From contig NZ_BOLX01000008.1 of assembly GCF_016861915.1 (NCBI RefSeq), positions 26,146 to 90,145 of the forward strand: a stretch of DNA of 64,000 bases, written 5' to 3'. Position numbers and translations under genes: made by a program. Numbering within the stretch: the stretch's first letter is position 1; each line of letters opens with the position of its first letter. This document shows positions 59,357 to 64,000 of the stretch, one piece after another. Source of the stretch: Apilactobacillus nanyangensis. GTDB lineage: Bacteria; Bacillota; Bacilli; Lactobacillales; Lactobacillaceae. A model generated the notes under the pieces. That model saw nothing but the letters and a program-made list of their open reading frames with translations. It searched no databases and had not been told where the DNA came from.

Positions 59357-59833
59357 TTGGTTAAAGTTAACGTAGAATCACCTGATGAAACAAAACAATA
59401 TGGTGAACAACTTGCACCATTATTAAAGGCTAAAGACGTCATCCTATTGGATGGTGACTTAGGTGCCGGTAAAACTACTTTCACCAAGGGATTAGCCAAG
59501 GGCTTGGGTATTAAACGTAATATCAAGAGTCCGACATTTACCATTATTCGTGAGTATCAAGGAGGCAGATTACCACTTTATCACATGGATATTTATCGTT
59601 TAGATGACGGTAGTGGGGATGAACTAGGATTAGAAGAATACTTCAATGGTGACGGTGTTAACGTTATCGAGTGGTCCGAATTTATCGCTGATGAACTACC
59701 TGACGATTACTTGAAGATTGTTTTTCGTCGTGATGATGAAAAGGGTGAAGACTTTAGAACCATTTCATTTGAACCCAGTGGAAAACGATTTGAAGATATT
59801 GTTAAGCAAATTTTTCCACAGGTGGAAAAGTAA
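59357..59833 (+). CDS. tsaE: tRNA t6A biosynthesis ATPase TsaE
   Basis: P-loop ATPase that works with TsaB-TsaD (18227-20581) in making t6A37. The 158-residue protein has Walker A LDGDLGAGKTTFTKGLAKGL (about residues 32-51), SPTFTIIREY, and the conserved HMDIYRL and VIEWSEF. It starts at TTG 59357, eight bases after AAGGAGG. It lies between pta and a GNAT gene, the usual place in lactobacilli. Confidence 0.95.
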   Translation: MVKVNVESPDETKQYGEQLAPLLKAKDVILLDGDLGAGKTTFTKGLAKGLGIKRNIKSPTFTIIREYQGGRLPLYHMDIYRLDDGSGDELGLEEYFNGDGVNVIEWSEFIADELPDDYLKIVFRRDDEKGEDFRTISFEPSGKRFEDIVKQIFPQVEK

Positions 59834-59835
59834 TC

Positions 59836-60336
59836 ATGTGTAATTTAGAGGTGCGTTGTGCACAACCTGATGATGCGGCTAAGTTAATCGAATTGATTGC
59901 ACAATTAAAACAAGAATCAGACCAATACACGATTGATCCAAATATTGGCAAGTTATCTGTAGATGACCAAGCTCAACAAATCATGTTGGTGAATCAAACC
60001 CGTAGTTTTATTATCGGTATAGCTTTTTTGGATGATAAACCGGTAGGGATGATTCAAGTCCAAGAATTACAAGATTCTGGAATCGGTGAATTAGGGATTG
60101 CTGTATTGAACCAATATGGTCACCAAGGAATTGGTGGCCAATTAATGGACTTTGTTATTGATTGGGCAACCTATGATAGTAACTTATCCACATTAGCGCT
60201 GGTTGTGAAAAAGACCAACGAACATGCAATTCACTTGTACCAAAAAAGTGGCTTTACCGTCGTAAAGAAGAGGGTAATTAACGCACTTGGTAGTGTGTTA
60301 TCCACACAAGAAATGCAATATGAATTAAAAAAATAA
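59836..60336 (+). CDS. GNAT family N-acetyltransferase
   Basis: A 166-residue single-domain acetyltransferase with the acetyl-CoA loop LNQYGHQGIGGQLMDFVIDW and the downstream NEHAIHLYQKSGFTVVKKR. It begins two bases after tsaE, so they are translationally linked. Substrate unknown; nothing in the sequence points to one. Confidence 0.87.
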   Translation: MCNLEVRCAQPDDAAKLIELIAQLKQESDQYTIDPNIGKLSVDDQAQQIMLVNQTRSFIIGIAFLDDKPVGMIQVQELQDSGIGELGIAVLNQYGHQGIGGQLMDFVIDWATYDSNLSTLALVVKKTNEHAIHLYQKSGFTVVKKRVINALGSVLSTQEMQYELKK

Positions 60337-60362
60337 GCATCCCAATGGGTGCTTATTTTTTT
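60327..60362 (+). terminator. Bidirectional terminator GNAT / exonuclease
   Basis: AAATAAGCATCC pairs with GGGTGCTTATTT (one G-U) around CAAT, extended by A and T tails. It overlaps the end of the GNAT gene and the last codons of the convergent exonuclease. Confidence 0.87.
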
Positions 60363-60889
60363 TGCTTTATGAATGACTTGATAACTTCATCATCAAAATG
60401 TTCCTGTTGATAAATTAAAATGTTAGCACAGGCTAAGCTATCGTCTAACGCATTGTGATGGTGATGTAATCTAATTCCTAAATTGGCACAAACAGTATTT
60501 AACTTATGATTACTGAATTCAGGAAAAAGATACTTACAAGTTTTAACAGTATCTAATGTTTTATAAATTGGAATGGTCAATCCATAACGCAGTAGGCTAC
60601 GTGATAATACACTATTATCGAATGAGTTGTTGTGAGCAACTACTAATTGATCCTTGGTAAAGAATTGTTTGATTACTGGCCAGATTTCAGGGAAGGTAGG
60701 CGCGTCAACGACATCGATTTCGTGAATACCATGAATATCTACGTTACGATAATTAAAATCGGTCTCTGGATTAATTAGAGTATAGAACTCATCTACAACC
60801 TTGTTGTCACGGACAACGGTTAGCGCTAAAGAGCAAGCACTAGCACGCTGATTATTGGCAGTTTCAAAATCAATTGCAACGAAGTTCAT
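60353..60889 (-). CDS. DEDDh 3'-5' exonuclease (DnaQ/PolIII epsilon-like)
   Basis: A 178-residue stand-alone exonuclease with the ExoI motif VAIDFETANNQRAS (Asp and Glu ligands), a middle motif VVAHNNSFDNSVL, and the ExoIII-epsilon motif HHHHNALDDSLACA (catalytic His and Asp). It lacks polymerase or BRCT domains, so it is a DnaQ-like nuclease, not PolC. Its biological substrate is not known. Transcribed away from murB with a -10-like TATAAT near 60920. Confidence 0.88.
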   Translation of the reverse strand: MNFVAIDFETANNQRASACSLALTVVRDNKVVDEFYTLINPETDFNYRNVDIHGIHEIDVVDAPTFPEIWPVIKQFFTKDQLVVAHNNSFDNSVLSRSLLRYGLTIPIYKTLDTVKTCKYLFPEFSNHKLNTVCANLGIRLHHHHNALDDSLACANILIYQQEHFDDEVIKSFIKQKK

Positions 60890-61061
60890 TAATAACGTCC
60901 TTTCGTTTTATTCTTTCAACATTATAACATGGTCTTACTATATGATATCGTGGTAAAATTAAAAATGTACTAATATGAGATTACTCGTATTAAATATTAA
61001 AAGTATGTGATTTCTACGAATAAACTCGTATAAATTATGATAATTAAGGAAAATGATTAAA

Positions 61062-61937
61062 ATGGAAAAAATTAAGCTTTTAAAGAATGAACCATTATCA
61101 AAATATACATTCACTGAAACTGGCGGCCCTGCTGACTTGGTTGCCTTTCCTAAAAAAACTGAAGAAGTCAGAGAACTACTATCAATGGCAAAACGTGATG
61201 ATCTACCAATCACAGTTTTAGGAAACGCCAGTAATTTAATCATCAAGGATGGTGGCATTAGGGGATTAGTCATCATCTTGACCGAGATGAACGAAATTAC
61301 ATCTCATGATGATTTTGTAATTGCTCAAGCAGGGGCTAGATACATTGATACTACCATTGTTGCTCAACAACACGGTTTAACTGGTATGGAATTTGCTGCC
61401 GGAATTCCAGGTAGTATCGGAGGAGCAGTCTTCATGAATGCGGGTGCTTATGGTGGAGAAACCGCCGAAGTAATCGAATCAGTGACTGTTTTAACACCAG
61501 AAAACGAAATCAAGACACTATCAAACAGCGAACTAGACTTCGGTTACAGACATAGTGCTGTTCAAGACCAAGACGATATCGTTTTGGAAGCCACATTTAA
61601 GTTATCCGCTGGGGATAAAAATGAAATCCAAGCAGAAATGGATCGTCTAAACGAATTACGTGAATCAAAACAACCACTTGATTTACCATCATGTGGGAGC
61701 GTATTTAAGAGACCAGAGGGGTACTTTGCTGGTAAGTTAATTCATGACGCCGGTCTCCAAGGATACCAATCAGGAGGAGCCCAGGTATCTAAGAAGCATG
61801 CTGGTTTCATCGTGAATATTGATAACGCTACCGCCACCGATTACCTAAACGTAATCAAGCACGTGCAAGAAACTGTTTACGCTAAAAACAAAGTACATCT
61901 AGAAACGGAAGTAAGAATTATCGGACAAGACAAATAG
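61062..61937 (+). CDS. murB: UDP-N-acetylenolpyruvoylglucosamine reductase
   Basis: FAD enzyme that completes UDP-MurNAc synthesis. It has the FAD motif [49 protein letters not shown], and [19 protein letters not shown] with the catalytic Ser. I take ATG 61062 (291 residues), as the ATG at 61053 is only two bases after the AAGGA site. It is followed in 11 bases by the antiporter gene. Confidence 0.96.
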   Translation: MEKIKLLKNEPLSKYTFTETGGPADLVAFPKKTEEVRELLSMAKRDDLPITVLGNASNLIIKDGGIRGLVIILTEMNEITSHDDFVIAQAGARYIDTTIVAQQHGLTGMEFAAGIPGSIGGAVFMNAGAYGGETAEVIESVTVLTPENEIKTLSNSELDFGYRHSAVQDQDDIVLEATFKLSAGDKNEIQAEMDRLNELRESKQPLDLPSCGSVFKRPEGYFAGKLIHDAGLQGYQSGGAQVSKKHAGFIVNIDNATATDYLNVIKHVQETVYAKNKVHLETEVRIIGQDK

Positions 61938-61948
61938 GGGGATAATCC

Positions 61949-63910
61949 ATGCAGCTTATTGAAATTATTTTATTTTTAACGTTACTACTGCTTCTATCAA
62001 CAATCATTAATCACTATGTTAAGGCCATTCCGGTTAGTTTAATCCAGGTCGTTTTCGGATGTGGATTAGCATTGATTGGTAACTTCAGCATTAACCTAAG
62101 TACAGATTGGTTTTTACTATTATTCATCGCGCCATTGCTATTTAATGACGGGCGTCGTTTCCCCAAGGATGAACTTTGGGAATTGAGATGGCCCATCTTC
62201 GCAAATGCAATTATCTTAGTATTTATCACAATGTTCTTTGGTGGTTTGTTAATTTATAAATTAATTCCATCGATGCCACTTCCAGTAGCATTCTCATTAG
62301 CTGCAATCTTATCACCAACCGATCCAATTGCCGTTGAATCAATTGCCAAAAAAGTGCGACTACCAAAGAATATTTTGCACTTGGTAAACGGTGAAAGTTT
62401 AATCAATGATGCCAGTGGTTTGATTGGTTTTAAATATGCCATCGCTGCAACTGTTTATGGTGCTTTTTCATTGAAGAGCGCCGTAGGGGACTTCTTTTAT
62501 ATCAGTATTGTCGGTGCAATCATTGGGGTAGTTACCATGTTAGTTATCTCTTTGGTGCGTAAATGGTTATACAAGAATGGATTGACTAACTTAGTATTTA
62601 ACGTTGTCCTACAAATTGTCTCACCATTCGTAATTTACATGCTATCTGAAGATGTTTTACATGCTTCTGGGGTAATTGCTGTGGTAACAGCCGGAATTGT
62701 CTACCACGTGAATAATACTTCAACTCAATCATCTTCTGCAGAATTACAATTGATTAGTGAACAAGCCTGGAACATTATCGTTTATCTATTAAACGGGATT
62801 GTGTTCTTGATTTTAGGGATTGAGTTACCATTTGCGATGGAAGCTGTTATTAACGACATGAAGTTCAACACCTTCCAATCAATTGGCTATGCCGTAGTGA
62901 CTTGGTTGATTATTCTAATCATTCGAATCGTGTGGATCATTCTATACGAAATCTGTCATAACCTAATTACTACTAAGAAGGTTGGACCAATCGATATTAG
63001 AACAGCCAACATTGTTGGTTTCTCAGGTGTTCGTGGTGCCATTACCATGGCCGGAATTCTTTCAATTCCGTTAATTACCGTTCAAAACGAAGCATTCCCT
63101 GATCGTGAATTGGTATTATTCATCGCATCAATTGTGATTGTGTTAAGTTTATTAGCTGCGGTCATCGTCTTACCATTGATTTCCAAAAATGACCCGGTTG
63201 TTTCTTACAACAATGACAACCATTGGAGTGAAGAAAAGGCACGTATTTACATTTTAAATTACGTGATTGATGACATTAAACAAATGGATCGTCCTGATAA
63301 ACACATTTGCAATATTTTAATTGATCAATGTGAATTGATGATTAGACAGTTATCCTCAATCAAACCTGACGAATTAGAAAAGAGTATTCGTTCACTAGCA
63401 GTACAATATGAACATCAAGCGGTTAAGAAATTAGTTGCTGATAAGGTAGTTACTAGCAAGGAAGCAAATGCGATTAACTATCAAATTAACCATCGTGAAT
63501 TGAAAAACTTGGTCGCATTTAATGACTTTAATTTAAAGCTTGAATTTATGTCAGCTGTTCAAACCACTAAGCTTTGGTTATTCAGACAACGCTCTGATAA
63601 GGAACAAAAGTTAAAAATCCAAAAAGCATTAATTATGGTTAATGACTACACCATTCAAAAGCTAAAAGAGCATGGTGATTCTAAAGCAATTAATGCGATT
63701 GTTGATGAATATACTAACCTTAGCTTGGCTTTGAGAACGCGTTCATTGGATTACGAAAAGTACTACAGAATTGCCAAGGAACGTGAGCTAGAAGCTTACC
63801 GTAAGGGAATTCAAGAATTACTATTGAACGATAAAATTAGTTTGAAATTAGCTTCTAAGTTGAGACAAGAAGTTAACTATGTTGAAAATAACGAATTAAG
63901 TACAGACTAA
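61949..63910 (+). CDS. Na+/H+ antiporter, CPA1 family
   Basis: A 653-residue protein with about 12 membrane segments over residues 1-415 and a cytoplasmic, mostly helical C-terminal half from about 430. Family motifs include FNDGRRFPKDEL, LSPTDPIAVESIA, the ion-site GESLINDASGLIGF, and SGVRGAITMAGILSIPL. It exchanges monovalent cations for protons in pH and salt control. Cotranscribed with murB. Its downstream terminator seems to be broken by an insertion sequence. Confidence 0.92.
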   Translation: MQLIEIILFLTLLLLLSTIINHYVKAIPVSLIQVVFGCGLALIGNFSINLSTDWFLLLFIAPLLFNDGRRFPKDELWELRWPIFANAIILVFITMFFGGLLIYKLIPSMPLPVAFSLAAILSPTDPIAVESIAKKVRLPKNILHLVNGESLINDASGLIGFKYAIAATVYGAFSLKSAVGDFFYISIVGAIIGVVTMLVISLVRKWLYKNGLTNLVFNVVLQIVSPFVIYMLSEDVLHASGVIAVVTAGIVYHVNNTSTQSSSAELQLISEQAWNIIVYLLNGIVFLILGIELPFAMEAVINDMKFNTFQSIGYAVVTWLIILIIRIVWIILYEICHNLITTKKVGPIDIRTANIVGFSGVRGAITMAGILSIPLITVQNEAFPDRELVLFIASIVIVLSLLAAVIVLPLISKNDPVVSYNNDNHWSEEKARIYILNYVIDDIKQMDRPDKHICNILIDQCELMIRQLSSIKPDELEKSIRSLAVQYEHQAVKKLVADKVVTSKEANAINYQINHRELKNLVAFNDFNLKLEFMSAVQTTKLWLFRQRSDKEQKLKIQKALIMVNDYTIQKLKEHGDSKAINAIVDEYTNLSLALRTRSLDYEKYYRIAKERELEAYRKGIQELLLNDKISLKLASKLRQEVNYVENNELSTD

Positions 63911-63926
63911 AAAAAGACAGCCATGA

Positions 63927-64000
63927 TGTGCACCCCAAAAGTTGTACATTATTATATTGTTTTTCCTAGGCGGAAAGTTTCCGGTATTGAACCGGTGACT
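63927..64000 (-). mobile_element. IS3-family insertion sequence, right end (cut by window edge)
   Basis: The terminal sequence on the minus strand ends ...GTACAACTTTTGGGGTGCACA, the usual kind of IS3/IS150-group right inverted repeat starting and ending in TG/CA (plus strand TGTGCACCCCAAAAGTTG from 63927). The 3' end of a transposase gene lies just inside it. The rest of the element lies beyond the window. Confidence 0.8.
63966..64000 (-). CDS. IS3-family transposase OrfB, C-terminal fragment
   Basis: The minus strand reads SPVQYRKLSA followed by TAG (63966-63968). This is the standard C-terminus of IS150-group OrfB integrases (MSPVQYR...). Only ten full codons are in the window, so completeness and activity cannot be judged. 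Confidence 0.78.
   Translation of the reverse strand, partial: SPVQYRKLSA

Noticed and set aside
61015..61022. TACGAATA, identical to the streptococcal ComX cin-box, upstream of murB
   Set aside because: Eight bases in AT-rich DNA are expected by chance, the downstream gene is not a competence gene, and comFA in this window lacks it.

Overview
The window is a continuous stretch of core chromosome from a low-GC Gram-positive bacterium of the family Lactobacillaceae. The gene order is that of lactobacilli: nusG-rplKA-rplJL, tadA-ffs-dnaX-ebfC-recR-yaaL-tmk-darA-holB-yabA-rsmI, tsaB-rimI-tsaD, rex-groESL, comFA-comFC-secA-prfB, hprK-lgt-gpsA-galU-trxB-uvrBA, yvcK-whiA-clpP, gap-pgk-tpi-eno and secG-rnr-smpB. 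The genus cannot be fixed from this evidence. AT-rich third positions, frequent CTA leucine codons and several missing neighbour genes suggest a reduced or derived lineage, perhaps of the Apilactobacillus/Fructilactobacillus type, but that is inference.

Region by region. 1-3085: transcription factor NusG and the stalk and L1 ribosomal proteins, with two L1-type mRNA elements and an L10 leader attenuator. 3086-9617: mprF (lipid lysylation and defence) facing a class Ib ribonucleotide reductase cluster nrdH-nrdE-nrdF on the minus strand. That cluster has tandem NrdR boxes upstream and a terminator hairpin inside it. 9618-18115: translation and replication genes (rsmC-like, tadA, SRP RNA, DNA polymerase III tau/gamma and delta-prime, recR, tmk, c-di-AMP receptor, yabA, rsmI) and an acyl-ACP thioesterase. 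18116-25494: t6A tRNA modification genes, an ABC-F ATPase, the redox repressor Rex, and groESL under a CIRCE element. 25495-29426: wecA/tagO, an IMPACT-family gene and the competence genes comFA and comFC. 29427-34916: secA, prfB with its programmed +1 frameshift, and three membrane proteins. 34917-47623: hprK-lgt-gpsA-galU, trxB, uvrBA, yvcK-whiA, and a CtsR-controlled clpP with a tRNA-Arg upstream. 47624-52671: four glycolytic genes, each apparently with its own promoter. 52672-63910: a ClC transporter, secG-rnr-smpB, ung-pta-tsaE-GNAT, an exonuclease, murB and a Na+/H+ antiporter. 63927-64000: the 3' end of an IS3-family insertion sequence on the minus strand, cut by the window edge.

The main linking theme is growth control. 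Ribosomal protein autoregulation, HrcA and CtsR heat-shock sites, NrdR sites on the dNTP genes, Rex, and HPr kinase all occur here. One CDS needs a frameshift (prfB) and one is cut by the window edge (the IS transposase). No CRISPR array, prophage or toxin-antitoxin pair was seen.

I found no convincing undescribed system. The points most worth checking are a divergent triosephosphate isomerase, the regulatory layout of nrdHEF, the absence of rapZ, hpf and cggR from their usual places, and an IS that appears to have split a transcription terminator.
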